Shown in pieces: positions 1 through 8,702 of a stretch of 64,000 bases of DNA. Source of the DNA: Gemmobacter lutimaris. Its GTDB lineage: Bacteria; Pseudomonadota; Alphaproteobacteria; Rhodobacterales; Rhodobacteraceae. A model generated the notes under the pieces. It worked only from the letters and a program-made list of their open reading frames with translations. It had not been told where the DNA came from and ran no database searches. The stretch covers positions 1 to 64,000 of the forward strand of contig NZ_QXXQ01000003.1 of assembly GCF_003570715.1 (NCBI RefSeq), read 5' to 3'. The translations under genes and the position numbers were made by a program. Position 1 is the stretch's first letter. Every line of letters begins with the position of its first letter.

Positions 1-1
1 C

Positions 2-127
2 GACTGCGGGTCCAAGGCCGGGTTCCTTCAGGCCACTGTTGCCTTCGGCATGGCTCGCCCGGATCTGCGGGACGAGTTCACCGCCTATCTTCACGATACG
101 ATCGCCCAGCAGAAAGCCGCCCAGTAA
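2..127 (+). CDS. galU: UTP--glucose-1-phosphate uridylyltransferase (GalU), C-terminal end only
   Basis: The window opens inside this gene; the last 41 codons and the TAA stop are present. The visible tail begins DCGSKAGFLQATVAFGMA and ends in a short helical segment (DEFTAYLHDTIAQQ). The D-C-G-S-K-x-G-x-L-x-A-T-V pattern is typical of the C-terminal part of bacterial GalU, the enzyme that makes UDP-glucose from UTP and glucose-1-phosphate. That role fits the glycosyltransferase genes that follow 5 bases downstream on the same strand. The rest of the protein lies outside, so the call rests on this motif alone. Confidence 0.75.
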   Translation, partial: DCGSKAGFLQATVAFGMARPDLRDEFTAYLHDTIAQQKAAQ

Positions 128-132
128 TCCCT

Positions 133-1374
133 GTGCCTGCCGCCCGCCTGCTGGATCTGACGCGGCTGATGTCGCGTCTGGGCCGACAGGCAGCTACAGG
201 TATCGACAGGGTAGAGCTTGCCTATCTTGACCGCTTTCTGGCGGATCACAAAACGGGCGGGCCCGCGCTTTATGCGCTGGTCCGTCTTTCGTCTGCCGTG
301 GCGCTGCTGGATGCGCCTGCCACCGCACAGGTGGCCCGGCTCGCCCGCGGGGAACAACCCCTGCCTGCCCCTACACTTGCCGCGCGCCTTCGGTTCCGTT
401 CCAACCCCGCACGGGCACAGGCCGAAACCGCCATTCGCAAATTGGCCAGCACCACGCTGCCTGTGGGGTTCATCGGGCTTCTGTTGCAGCGGCTGCCCCC
501 GGATTGTCGATACTACAACGTCGGCCATAGCCATCTGAATACGGCGTTGTTCCGTGCCTTGCGGAGACGGGGCATCCGCAGTTCGGTGCTTTTGCATGAC
601 GTGATTCCGCTCGACCACCCGGAATATACCCGCGCAGGCATTCCAGAGGTCTTTGCACGCAAGCTGGCGGCGGTGGCGGGCGGGGCGGATCGGGTGATCC
701 ATACCGCACAGGTGACGCGGCAGGCGAATGAGGCGCAATTGCGCGGCTTTGGCCCGGTGCCGGAGGCAGTTGTCGCGCCGCTTGGCATCACGGTTGCCGA
801 TCCGGGCTCGCTGCACTTGCCGGCGCTTGACCCGGCGCGACCTTATTTCGTGACGGTTGGCACGATTGAGCCGCGCAAGAATCACATGCTGCTGCTGGAT
901 GTCTGGCAAGCGCTGGGCGCGCATCTGCCTGAGGACAGGATGCCGCAACTTGTTATCGCGGGCAGCCGCGGCTGGAGGAACGAGGCGGTTTTTGCCCGGC
1001 TGGATGCAGCCCCTCGCCATGTGATCGAGGCACCAGGGCTGGACGATGCCGCCCTGTCGCACCTGCTGATCAACGCGCGGGCACTGCTGTTTCCCAGCCT
1101 GGCCGAAGGCTTTGGCCTGCCCCCGCTGGAGGCGCGCGCGTTGGGGGTTCCTGTTTTCGTGTCGGACCTGCCGGTTCTGCGTGAACTTCTGGGTGATACG
1201 GCCATTTACCTCGGGACTTCAGATGTTTATTCTTGGTCGGAAACAATAATCCGGGCGTTGTCAGCCGGTCCGCACCCAGACGCGGCAGCCGCAGCATACC
1301 GGGAGACGGGGATGGCAGCGGCAGGTCCTGAGTGGGATGCCCATTTCAAACTCGTCTTAAGCAATGACTGGTAA
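133..1374 (+). CDS. Glycosyltransferase family 1/GT4
   Basis: A 413-residue GT-B type retaining glycosyltransferase, probably cytoplasmic and acting in surface-polysaccharide assembly. The C-terminal donor-binding half is clear: VGTIEPRKNH (242-251), LVIAGSRGW (273-281) and the E-x7-E signature in PSLAEGFGLPPLEA (321-334), which in GT4 enzymes contacts the nucleotide-sugar. The N-terminal acceptor half (1-230) is divergent, so donor and acceptor sugars cannot be read. The start is a GTG only 5 bases after galU, which suggests cotranscription. No signal peptide or membrane segment is seen. Confidence 0.85.
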   Translation: MPAARLLDLTRLMSRLGRQAATGIDRVELAYLDRFLADHKTGGPALYALVRLSSAVALLDAPATAQVARLARGEQPLPAPTLAARLRFRSNPARAQAETAIRKLASTTLPVGFIGLLLQRLPPDCRYYNVGHSHLNTALFRALRRRGIRSSVLLHDVIPLDHPEYTRAGIPEVFARKLAAVAGGADRVIHTAQVTRQANEAQLRGFGPVPEAVVAPLGITVADPGSLHLPALDPARPYFVTVGTIEPRKNHMLLLDVWQALGAHLPEDRMPQLVIAGSRGWRNEAVFARLDAAPRHVIEAPGLDDAALSHLLINARALLFPSLAEGFGLPPLEARALGVPVFVSDLPVLRELLGDTAIYLGTSDVYSWSETIIRALSAGPHPDAAAAAYRETGMAAAGPEWDAHFKLVLSNDW

Positions 1375-1407
1375 ACCGGGCCGGTATTTTCCGGTCGGAG
1401 AGAGTGT

Positions 1408-2418
1408 GTGGGAATACTTGGGTCATATCAGCTTCGGCTTGCGCGCAAGCGCTGGCGGATTCGCGCGTTTCGCAAACGACGCGAGCTGAAACCTGTTGCT
1501 GATCGCACGGGCGCCATCCGGTCGGGTGACCTTCTGCTGTTCTCGACCCTGCGGAACGAGAAAGTTCGCCTGTCTTGGTTTCTGCGCTATTACCGTGACC
1601 TCGGCATTGATCATTTCCTTTTCGTGGACAATGACAGCGATGACGGGTCGCGCGAATATCTGGCGGCGCAGCCCGATGTCTCGGTCTGGACCACGCGGGC
1701 CAGTTACAAACGATCCCGTTTCGGCGTGGACTGGCTGAACTGGCTGCAAATGCGCTACGGTCATGGCCATTGGACGCTGGTTGTCGATTCAGACGAATTC
1801 TTCGTTTATCCCTTCTGCGACACCCGGCCCTTGCGTGCCCTGACCGACTGGCTTGACGCGAGTTCCATCAAGTCGTTCTCGGCCATGCTGCTGGACATGT
1901 ATCCCAAAGGCCCCTTTGGTGAACATGTTTACCGCGAAGGCACCGATCCGTTCGAGATCGCGCAATGGTTCGACAGTGGCAATTACACCATGTCGAAGAA
2001 CCGCAAGTTCGGGAACCTGTGGATTCAGGGTGGTCCCCGCGCGCGCACCTTTTTTACAGATGCACCGGAACGCGCACCGGCACTGAACAAGATCCCGCTG
2101 GTGAAATGGCACCGCGATTATGCCTATGTCAGTTCGACCCACATGCTTCTGCCGCGCGGGCTGAACCTTGTTTATGACGAATGGGGCGGCGAGAAGGCCT
2201 CGGGTTGTCTTCTGCATGCCAAGTTCCTCGATACCTTCGCCCACAAGGCGGCCGAGGAAATGGCCCGCAAGCAGCACTATGCCAACAGTCACGAATATCG
2301 CGCCTATCAGGAGGGTTTGGCCGCCAGCCCGGATTTCTGGTGCAAGTGGAGCGAGAAATACATCAATTGGCGCCAGCTTGAGATTCTCGGGCTGATGTCC
2401 AAGGGCAACTGGGCATGA
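1408..2418 (+). CDS. GT2-like glycosyltransferase (Glyco_tranf_2_4 type)
   Basis: A 336-residue protein of the group with the Glyco_tranf_2_4 domain, common in Rhodobacterales polysaccharide loci. The start is GTG with a GGAG-type ribosome site just upstream. Visible signals are STLRNEKVRLSWFLRYY (46-62), the acidic VDNDSDDGS (73-81) and a second acidic motif VVDSDEF (125-131). DxD motifs of this kind hold the metal and nucleotide-sugar in GT-A enzymes. A basic N-terminus (residues 10-27) may associate with the membrane surface. It is 33 bases after the GT4 gene and 10 bases before the next gene. Substrate unknown. Confidence 0.78.
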   Translation: MGILGSYQLRLARKRWRIRAFRKRRELKPVADRTGAIRSGDLLLFSTLRNEKVRLSWFLRYYRDLGIDHFLFVDNDSDDGSREYLAAQPDVSVWTTRASYKRSRFGVDWLNWLQMRYGHGHWTLVVDSDEFFVYPFCDTRPLRALTDWLDASSIKSFSAMLLDMYPKGPFGEHVYREGTDPFEIAQWFDSGNYTMSKNRKFGNLWIQGGPRARTFFTDAPERAPALNKIPLVKWHRDYAYVSSTHMLLPRGLNLVYDEWGGEKASGCLLHAKFLDTFAHKAAEEMARKQHYANSHEYRAYQEGLAASPDFWCKWSEKYINWRQLEILGLMSKGNWA

Positions 2419-2428
2419 GGGGGCAGGG

Positions 2429-4126
2429 GTGAGCGTCGGCTTCGTCATGCTCTGTCACACCGCGCTTGGCCGTGCCGCGCAGGTGGCGCGTTACTGGGCC
2501 GAACATGGCTGCCCGGTGGTGATCCATGTTGACAAGCGTGTGTCGAAATCGGCGCTGCGCCGCATGACGCGTGATCTGGAAGGGGTGGCTGACGTCCGCT
2601 TTTCACAGCGCCATGCCTGCGAATGGGGAAGCTGGGGCCTTGTCGCGGCTACACAGGCTGCCGCCACGCTGATGCTGCGGGAATTTCCGGGGGTGCGGCA
2701 TGTCTATCTTGCCTCCGGCTCGTGCCTGCCGCTGCGCCCGGTCGAGGAGTTGGTCGCCTATCTGGATGGACGGCCGAAAACCGATTTCATCGAAAGCGTC
2801 ACGACCGAGGATGTCGGCTGGACGATCGGCGGGCTGAACATCGAACGCTTCACCCTGCGATTCCCGTTTTCATGGCGCAAGCAGCGGCGGCTGTTCGATG
2901 GCTATGTCCGGCTGCAACGTCGTGTCGGTTATCGTAGGCGAATCCCCCCCGCGCTGGTGCCGCATCTGGGAAGCCAGTGGTGGTGTCTGACCCGACAAAC
3001 CCTGTCCGCCATTCTGGAAGACCCGGAGCGCCCCGCCTATGACCGCTATTTCCGCAAGGTCTGGATCCCCGATGAAAGCTATTTCCAGACGCTTGTGCGT
3101 CAGGTCTCGGCCAATGTGGAAAGCCGGTCTCTGACCCTGTCGAAGTTCGATTTTCAGGGCAAACCGCATATCTTTTACGACGATCACCTGCAATTGCTGC
3201 GCCGGTCCGACTGTTTTGTGGCGCGCAAGATCTGGCCGCATGCCGACAAGCTTTACCGCATCTTCCTGTCAGACGATCTGGCTCGCCAGCCAGCGGCAGA
3301 GCCTAATCCGGGCAAGATCGACCGGCTGTTCGCCAAGGCCGTGGAACGCCGCACCAAGGGCCGTGCCGGGCTTTACATGCAAAGCCGTTTCCCGAACCTG
3401 CATTGGGAAAACGGCATGACGGCCGCGCCCTATTCTGTGTTCGAAGGGTTTTCCGACCTGTTCGAGAATTTCGACATCTGGCTGGGCAAGGTCACTGGCT
3501 CGCGCGTGCATGGCCATCTGTTCGCCCCGGACCGGGTGGAGTTCGCGGGGGGCGAGACGGTCTATAACGGCGCCCTGTCCGACAGCGCCGATCTGCGCGA
3601 TTACAACCTGCGCGGCTTTATGGGGAACCTGATGTGGAACACGCGGGGCGAGAGGCAGTGCTTCCAGTTCGGCCCGCGTGATAACCAGAAGATTGGCCCC
3701 TTCCTTGGCCGCGACCCGAATGCACAGGTCTCGGTCATCTCGGGCGCCTGGGCGGTGCCGCTGTTCCATTCCAACCGCAATTTCGGTGACATCCGCAAAG
3801 AGGCGGCGCGGCTTCAGAAGATCGAGGCGGAACATCTGGCCGAATTGCGTTCGCTGCATGTGAAGGCGCGGGTGCGAATCTGGACACTGGCGGAATTCAT
3901 AGAAAACCCGATGGAACCGTTGCAAACCATCATCGACGAGATCAGCCCCCGCTCCAGCCGCCGCCTGACCGAAGCGCCGCGCATGTCGGATCTGACCGGC
4001 TTCGGCCAGTTCCTGCAAAACCTGCGCAATCAGGGGATGCAGCCGGTCCTGATGGGCGATTTTCCGGCCGGTGACGACCCCCGGCCTTCGACCACGCGGC
4101 GCGGCCGCCCCTATCTGGTGAAGTGA
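2429..4126 (+). CDS. Branching-type beta-N-acetylglucosaminyltransferase-like protein with C-terminal DUF5928-type domain
   Basis: A 565-residue protein. The first ~300 residues resemble the core-2/I-branching (GT14, 'Branch') family: VIHVDKR (31-37), ASGSCLPLRP (95-104), LGSQWWCLTR (180-189) and WIPDESYFQTL (212-222) match the expected positions for donor binding and the catalytic acid. The remaining ~250 residues form a separate domain that I associate with DUF5928 proteins of Rhodobacterales; no function is known to me. The GTG start lies 10 bases after the preceding stop. Probably adds a branch sugar (GlcNAc or xylose in characterised relatives) to a surface glycan. Confidence 0.72.
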   Translation: MSVGFVMLCHTALGRAAQVARYWAEHGCPVVIHVDKRVSKSALRRMTRDLEGVADVRFSQRHACEWGSWGLVAATQAAATLMLREFPGVRHVYLASGSCLPLRPVEELVAYLDGRPKTDFIESVTTEDVGWTIGGLNIERFTLRFPFSWRKQRRLFDGYVRLQRRVGYRRRIPPALVPHLGSQWWCLTRQTLSAILEDPERPAYDRYFRKVWIPDESYFQTLVRQVSANVESRSLTLSKFDFQGKPHIFYDDHLQLLRRSDCFVARKIWPHADKLYRIFLSDDLARQPAAEPNPGKIDRLFAKAVERRTKGRAGLYMQSRFPNLHWENGMTAAPYSVFEGFSDLFENFDIWLGKVTGSRVHGHLFAPDRVEFAGGETVYNGALSDSADLRDYNLRGFMGNLMWNTRGERQCFQFGPRDNQKIGPFLGRDPNAQVSVISGAWAVPLFHSNRNFGDIRKEAARLQKIEAEHLAELRSLHVKARVRIWTLAEFIENPMEPLQTIIDEISPRSSRRLTEAPRMSDLTGFGQFLQNLRNQGMQPVLMGDFPAGDDPRPSTTRRGRPYLVK

Positions 4127-4127
4127 T

Positions 4128-5525
4128 TTGCCCCTGACCGGATTTACCTCTTTCGTGATGTTCGCGGAAATGCGGACAGGCTCTAATTTCCTTGAGGCCA
4201 ATCTGAACGCGCTGGAAGGCGTCGAATGCCACGGCGAGGTATTCAACCCGCATTTCATGGGCAAGAAAGACAATCTGTCGCTCTGGGGGATCGACATCGC
4301 GCAACGCGATGCCGACCCGTTTCCCGTGCTGGCGGCGATGCGGGCGGCGACGCCGGGGCTGGCGGGATTCCGTTGCTTCCACGATCACGACGCACGGGTG
4401 ATCGACGCGGTTCTGGCCGATCCGGCCTGCGCCAAGATCATCCTGACCCGCAATCCGGTGGAAAGCTATGTCAGCCTGAAGATCGCGCAGGACACCGGGC
4501 AGTGGAAATTGCAGAACGCGGCGAAGCTGAAATCCGCGCGTGCGCATTTCGATGCCGCCGAGTTTGAGGCGCATCTGCGCACCGCCCAGGAATTTCAACT
4601 GTATCTGCTGCATGGGTTGCAGGTGTCGGGGCAGACGGCTTTCTACATCGACTATGAGGATCTGAATGATCTTGAGGTGCTGAACGGTCTTGCGGCCTTC
4701 CTTGGGATTCCGGCGCGGCTGGAGGTGACGGACCCCAAGCTGAAAAAGCAGAACCCCGAAGAGATTGCAGAAAAGGTGACCAATCCGGCCGAAATGGAAC
4801 ACTCGCTGGCGCGGCTGGATCGTTTCAACCTCGCCCGCACCCCTAATTTTGAACCCCGCCGCACACCCGGAATTCCGGGTTTTGTCGCCGCGGCGGATGC
4901 GCCCTTGCTTTATATGCCGCTTCGGGGCGGGCCAGAGGCAGAGGTGCGCGCATGGCTCGGCCGTCTGGGTGCAGGTGGCATTATGACGGATTTCGCGCAG
5001 AAAACCCTGCGCCAGTGGAAGCGTCAGAACGGAGGGCATCGCAGCTTCACCGTGCTGCGCCACCCGTTGTTGCGCGTCTATGCCGCCTTTCAGGATGCCG
5101 TCATGGCGGGTGGTGATCTGCATCGGCTGCTGGTCCGCAGCTACAAGCTGGATCTGCCTGCGCCCGACCAAGCCCTTACGGCAGAGGAAGAACGTGCCGC
5201 CTTTCTGGCGGTGCTGCGCTGGTTGAAGCTCTATCTGTCGGGGCAGACCGGGCAGAAGATCGACCCGCGCTTTGCCTCGCAAACCGCCGTGCTTCAGGGT
5301 TTTGCGCAGTTTCAGGGCCCGGATGCCGTGCTACGCGAGGAGCGTCTGGCCGAGGGGCTCGCTTGGCTTTGCGCCGAAACTGACGTTGCGATGCCGGATT
5401 TCACCGAAGATAACGCGCTGCCCGATGCGCTGGCCCGCATCCATGATCGCGAGATCGAAGATGCGGCGCGCGAGGCCTATCAGCGCGATTATGTCGGCTA
5501 CGGCTTCGGCCGCTGGCGCGGTTGA
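4128..5525 (+). CDS. Sulfotransferase (NodH-like) with a second sulfotransferase-like half
   Basis: A 465-residue PAPS-dependent sulfotransferase candidate. The first half has the 5'-phosphosulfate loop FAEMRTGSNFLEANL (12-26) and the 3'-phosphate motif IILTRNPVESYVS (105-117), both needed to bind PAPS. A second segment, FTVLRHPLLRVYAAF (307-321), again looks like a sulfotransferase 3'-phosphate motif, preceded by a degenerate loop (LYMPLRGGPE, 261-270), so the protein seems to carry two related halves. The TTG start is one base after the previous stop; ATG at 4159 is an alternative but would remove most of the sequence before the loop. Position at the end of the glycosyltransferase run suggests sulfation of the same glycan. 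Confidence 0.75.
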   Translation: MPLTGFTSFVMFAEMRTGSNFLEANLNALEGVECHGEVFNPHFMGKKDNLSLWGIDIAQRDADPFPVLAAMRAATPGLAGFRCFHDHDARVIDAVLADPACAKIILTRNPVESYVSLKIAQDTGQWKLQNAAKLKSARAHFDAAEFEAHLRTAQEFQLYLLHGLQVSGQTAFYIDYEDLNDLEVLNGLAAFLGIPARLEVTDPKLKKQNPEEIAEKVTNPAEMEHSLARLDRFNLARTPNFEPRRTPGIPGFVAAADAPLLYMPLRGGPEAEVRAWLGRLGAGGIMTDFAQKTLRQWKRQNGGHRSFTVLRHPLLRVYAAFQDAVMAGGDLHRLLVRSYKLDLPAPDQALTAEEERAAFLAVLRWLKLYLSGQTGQKIDPRFASQTAVLQGFAQFQGPDAVLREERLAEGLAWLCAETDVAMPDFTEDNALPDALARIHDREIEDAAREAYQRDYVGYGFGRWRG

Positions 5526-5528
5526 CGC

Positions 5529-5993
5529 TCAGGCGGCTTGTGGCGCGCGGCTTTCGGTCAGGATGGCGAACAGTTTTGCCGGGTCGGTATTGGCGCGCAA
5601 CTTTGTGCAGATGCCACTGTCGCGCATGGTGCGGCTGACCAAGGCCAGCGCCTTCAGATGTTCCACGCCCGAATCTTTCGGGGCGAACAGGCCAAACACC
5701 AGATCGACCGGCTGCCGGTCAACACTGTCATAATCCAGCGGTTTTTCCAGCCGCACGAAAACGCCGACAATTCCGCTCAGATCTTCCAGACGCGCATGGG
5801 GCAGGGCGATTCCATGGCCCACGCCGGTCGGGCCAAGGCTTTCGCGTTCCTGCAAACCATCAATGGCGATGGAAGCATTCAGCTTGTAAGCCTGCGCCGC
5901 CATTTCACCCAGCTCCTGAAACAGGCGCTTCTTGCTGGTCAACTGGCTGACGACCCTGACGGCCTCAGGATTGAGAATCTTGGAAATGTCCAT
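5529..5993 (-). CDS. ptsN: PTS IIA-like nitrogen regulatory protein PtsN (EIIA-Ntr)
   Basis: A 154-residue single-domain EIIA-Ntr. The phosphoacceptor histidine is His66 in GVGHGIALPHARLE (58-71). In characterised relatives this protein accepts phosphate from NPr and signals nitrogen and potassium status by protein contacts, without transporting sugar. I chose the ATG at 5993 (MDISKILNPEAV), where family homology begins; upstream in-frame sequence overlaps hpf and looks non-coding. It lies 34 bases after hpf, probably in one transcript. Its stop is 3 bases from the convergent sulfotransferase stop. Confidence 0.92.
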   Translation of the reverse strand: MDISKILNPEAVRVVSQLTSKKRLFQELGEMAAQAYKLNASIAIDGLQERESLGPTGVGHGIALPHARLEDLSGIVGVFVRLEKPLDYDSVDRQPVDLVFGLFAPKDSGVEHLKALALVSRTMRDSGICTKLRANTDPAKLFAILTESRAPQAA

Positions 5994-6027
5994 CAGGGTC
6001 GCCGTCTGTTCCACGCCGCAAGGGCGC

Positions 6028-6603
6028 CTATTTGCTGTTGCGCGGGTCGATCCAGCCGATATTGCCGTCATCCCGGCGATATACGACGTTCACCCCGCCA
6101 TGTCCTTCATTGCGGAAGACGAGCATTTTCTGTCCTGCCAGCTCCATCTGCATCACCGCCTCGCCGACAGTGATCGAAGGAATCTTCGTCTCCATCTCGG
6201 CGATGACGATGGGCTGATCAGAGATTGCCTGACTCTCGTCGCCCTCATCGGTCGGGGCGAGGATATAGGAGGAACCGCCGTCGAATTCAACAGGTGCCGT
6301 GCGCTTGTGGTGATGGTCGCGCAGACGGCGTTTGTGACGGCGTAACTGCTTGTCCATTTTCTCGCGACAGGCTTCGAACGCGGCATAGACTTCGGATGCG
6401 CTGCCTTTCGCACTGGCATTCAGTCCGGTGGAAAGATGGATCGTGGCCTCGCATACGAATTCGTGCGCGGCCTTGGAAAACACAATCACAGCGTCGGTCG
6501 GGCGCTGGGCGTATTTTTCCACCACCTCGCCCAGTTCGGCCTTCACATGGGTCTGAAGCGCCTCACCGATATCAATCTGTTTTCCACTGATCTGGTAACG
6601 CAT
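6028..6603 (-). CDS. hpf: Ribosome hibernation promoting factor, long form (HPF/RaiA family)
   Basis: A 191-residue protein. The N-terminal S30AE domain (MRYQISGKQIDIGEALQTHV, 1-20, through ~100) binds the 30S decoding region; a basic linker (KQLRRHKRRLRDHHHKR) follows; the C-terminal domain (from ~130, IPSITVGEAVMQMELAGQ) is the part that makes long HPF dimerise ribosomes into 100S particles. The ATG at 6603 is preceded by GGAGGAG, which fixes the start. A 240-base gap separates it from lptB, so it likely has its own promoter, shared with ptsN. Function: ribosome protection in stationary phase or starvation. Confidence 0.93.
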   Translation of the reverse strand: MRYQISGKQIDIGEALQTHVKAELGEVVEKYAQRPTDAVIVFSKAAHEFVCEATIHLSTGLNASAKGSASEVYAAFEACREKMDKQLRRHKRRLRDHHHKRTAPVEFDGGSSYILAPTDEGDESQAISDQPIVIAEMETKIPSITVGEAVMQMELAGQKMLVFRNEGHGGVNVVYRRDDGNIGWIDPRNSK

Positions 6604-6843
6604 GGCTCCTCCTTCACGAAAACAGCACGGCAGATCCTGCATCATGCAGGGTTACCCGCTGATGAATTTTACATGGGGCCGCCTGCACTTGGATACCAGT
6701 CATATCGGCAGGAAGCTGCCGGTCATGTCTGGAGTCGGGGGCGGTTCTCGCACGCATCCCAAGCATTTGGCGGCAGGAGGGCGTGACTTGTCAACAGCTT
6801 CATGAAGGCCGCGTGACAGACGGTTTGTCGCGCCATCCTAGCG
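6604..6843 (-). promoter_or_regulatory. hpf leader and upstream region
   Basis: This 240-base gap between lptB and hpf holds no convincing gene. It has a strong ribosome site immediately before hpf and a perfect 7-bp inverted repeat, CCTGCAT-C-ATGCAGG, at 6636-6650, about 33 bases before the hpf start. The repeat could be a protein operator or a hairpin in the 5' leader; nothing here decides between them. I looked for a sigma-54 promoter, as hpf/ptsN often sit beside rpoN, but found none with correct GG-N10-GC spacing. Confidence 0.4.
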
Positions 6844-7596
6844 TCAACTCAGGCGGAAGCTCTGGCCCAGATAAACGCGGCGCACGGTTTCGTCGCGCAC
6901 GATCTCGTCGGTGGTGCCGCTCATCAGCACATGTCCGTCATGCAGGATATAGGCGCGATCCACGATTCCCAGCGTTTCACGGACGTTGTGATCGGTGATC
7001 AGCACGCCAAGGCCGCGCAGCTTCAGATCCTGCACCAGATGGCGAATTTCTCCCACTGCGATGGGGTCCACACCTGCGAAGGGTTCGTCCAGCAGCAGGT
7101 ATTTCGGTTCCGCCGCAAGGCAGCGCGCGATTTCGACCCGCCGCCGCTCACCGCCCGACAGCGCGAGCGCGGGTGCGCGGCGCAGGTGGGTGATAGAGAA
7201 TTCGGACAGAAGTTCCTCAAGCCGCTCACGCCGCTTGTGGCCGTCGCGCTCGCGAATCTCCAGCACGGCAAGGATATTGTCCTCGACCGAAAGCCCCCGG
7301 AAGATCGACATTTCCTGCGGCAGATAGCCCACGCCGAGCCGTGCACGGCGATACATCGGCAAGGTGGTCACATCCTTGCCGTCGATCAGCACCTGCCCGC
7401 CCTCGGGCGTCACCAGACCGGCGATGGAGTAGAAACAGGTCGTCTTGCCCGAGCCGTTGGGGCCCAGAAGTGCCACGACCTCGCCGCGTTGCAGATCCAG
7501 CGTCACATCGCGGATCACAGGCCGTTTCTTGTAGCTTTTCCGCAAGCCACGCACATGCAGCCCGGCCGAACCCTCTGTCACCGCCAGATCCGCCAT
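6844..7596 (-). CDS. lptB: LPS export ABC transporter ATP-binding protein LptB
   Basis: A 250-residue ATPase that powers extraction of LPS from the inner membrane with LptF/LptG. Walker A is GPNGSGKT (45-52), signature LSGGERRR (146-153), Walker B YLLLDEPFAG (166-175), followed by the H-loop in LITDHNVRETL. Length and the EPFAGVDPIAVGEI stretch are LptB-specific. The ATG at 7596 overlaps the lptA stop as TGATG; a GTG one codon upstream (7599) is also in frame. LptF/LptG are not in the window. Confidence 0.95.
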   Translation of the reverse strand: MADLAVTEGSAGLHVRGLRKSYKKRPVIRDVTLDLQRGEVVALLGPNGSGKTTCFYSIAGLVTPEGGQVLIDGKDVTTLPMYRRARLGVGYLPQEMSIFRGLSVEDNILAVLEIRERDGHKRRERLEELLSEFSITHLRRAPALALSGGERRRVEIARCLAAEPKYLLLDEPFAGVDPIAVGEIRHLVQDLKLRGLGVLITDHNVRETLGIVDRAYILHDGHVLMSGTTDEIVRDETVRRVYLGQSFRLS

Positions 7597-8087
7597 CACT
7601 TGTTGCCCGGCACGAAAGTCGTGGACACCCGCCCCTGCATGGTGCCGGTGCCCGCTTTCAGGTCGATGACCAGCTTCTGTCCGGCAATGGCGCTTTTGCC
7701 TTGGGTCAGCAGCACATCGCCCGTCATCACCAGATTGCCGGAGCCGATGGTATAAACGGCCTCTTTCGCTTCGGCCGCGTCGGTGGCATTGGCCATCGTC
7801 ACGCCGCCCGAGGCATGTAGCCGTTCGATGGCCTTGCCGTCGGCGGCATATTCCACCTGCACCCGTGCAGCGGCGAGTTTCAGATCCCCCTGCGCCACCC
7901 GGACATTGCCGCTGAACACTGCCGTGCCAGTGGCCTGTTCGACGGTCAGGTTGTCGGCCTCCACCTGCACGGGCAGGCTGGTATCCTGCTTCAGCCCGCC
8001 GAACGCAATATTTGCCTGCTGCGCCCCTGCGACTACCGGCAGAAGCAGGCAGCTCAGGGCGAGGGCAAGAAGGGGGCGGCAGCGCAT
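7596..8087 (-). CDS. lptA: Lipopolysaccharide transport periplasmic protein LptA
   Basis: A 163-residue OstA/LptA-type protein. A signal peptide (MRCRPLLALALSCLLLPVVAGAQQ, 1-24, likely cut after AGA) exports it to the periplasm. The body shows the beta-jellyroll repeat pattern VEADNLTVEQATGTAVFSG followed by GDLKLAAARVQVEYA. LptA molecules form the bridge carrying LPS between LptC and the outer-membrane LptD/E. It is 12 bases after lptC and overlaps lptB by one base, so the three are cotranslated. Confidence 0.92.
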   Translation of the reverse strand: MRCRPLLALALSCLLLPVVAGAQQANIAFGGLKQDTSLPVQVEADNLTVEQATGTAVFSGNVRVAQGDLKLAAARVQVEYAADGKAIERLHASGGVTMANATDAAEAKEAVYTIGSGNLVMTGDVLLTQGKSAIAGQKLVIDLKAGTGTMQGRVSTTFVPGNK

Positions 8088-8099
8088 GATCGGCCTCTG

Positions 8100-8699
8100 T
8101 CAGGGGTTACGCGGCTGGTATATCAGGCGAACGCCACCGTTGAAAACCAGAACATACTGGCCCGGTGCGCCGGGGGCTTCCGTTACCGCCATGCCGCCCG
8201 CCTCGATCCGGCCGGGCGGGCCGAAGCCCTCAACCGGGCCATCGCTGCGCGCTTCGGTCGTATCCAGCCGCAGCCGCATCGCAGTGGTCTTCATCTCGTA
8301 TCCGGCAGAGTTGGACACCAGAACGCCCGCATCCAGCGTTACGGTGGTTCCGTCGGCATCCACCTGCGCCTGTCCGGCAGATAGTGCGGTATGCGCGCCA
8401 TCCGGCGTTTCCAGCCGCGCGCGGACGCTGCTGGCAGAGGTGCCTGCCTCTTCGGCGGGGCGTGCCTCGGCGGCGGTCACCGTGATCGTCGCCCCGTCGC
8501 GGGTCACCCCGGCGAGCGTAGGCGCTGTCATGCGTGGCTCGCGCAGGCGTTCGGCGATTTCGACATCGGAATAGGGGATGGCCGCATCAGGATCGACCGT
8601 GCGCGCGACAAGGAACAGCGTCGAGAGAATCGCCAGCGCAGACAATGGCAGGATGACCTTCAACCATCCCACCAGCCGCGAATGCGCGTCCCTCGCCAT
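8100..8699 (-). CDS. lptC: LPS export ABC transporter periplasmic protein LptC
   Basis: A 199-residue bitopic membrane protein: short cytoplasmic start, one membrane segment (~11-30, WLKVILPLSALAILSTLFLV), then a periplasmic jellyroll domain with the weak repeat pattern of the YrbK/LptC family (VTAAEARPAEEAG, TVTLDAGVLVSNSAGYEMKT). LptC docks on LptB2FG and passes LPS to LptA. Located 3 bases after the kdsD stop and 12 before lptA. Sequence similarity in this family is low, so the call depends partly on context, which is unambiguous. Confidence 0.88.
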   Translation of the reverse strand: MARDAHSRLVGWLKVILPLSALAILSTLFLVARTVDPDAAIPYSDVEIAERLREPRMTAPTLAGVTRDGATITVTAAEARPAEEAGTSASSVRARLETPDGAHTALSAGQAQVDADGTTVTLDAGVLVSNSAGYEMKTTAMRLRLDTTEARSDGPVEGFGPPGRIEAGGMAVTEAPGAPGQYVLVFNGGVRLIYQPRNP

Positions 8700-8702
8700 G
8701 GC

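Noticed and set aside
3942-5282. A 446-residue open frame on the minus strand opposite the sulfotransferase
   Set aside because: The plus frame has PAPS motifs; the minus frame has none.
6604-6843. Sigma-54 promoter before hpf
   Set aside because: A GG...GC candidate has 9 instead of 10 bases between the pairs.
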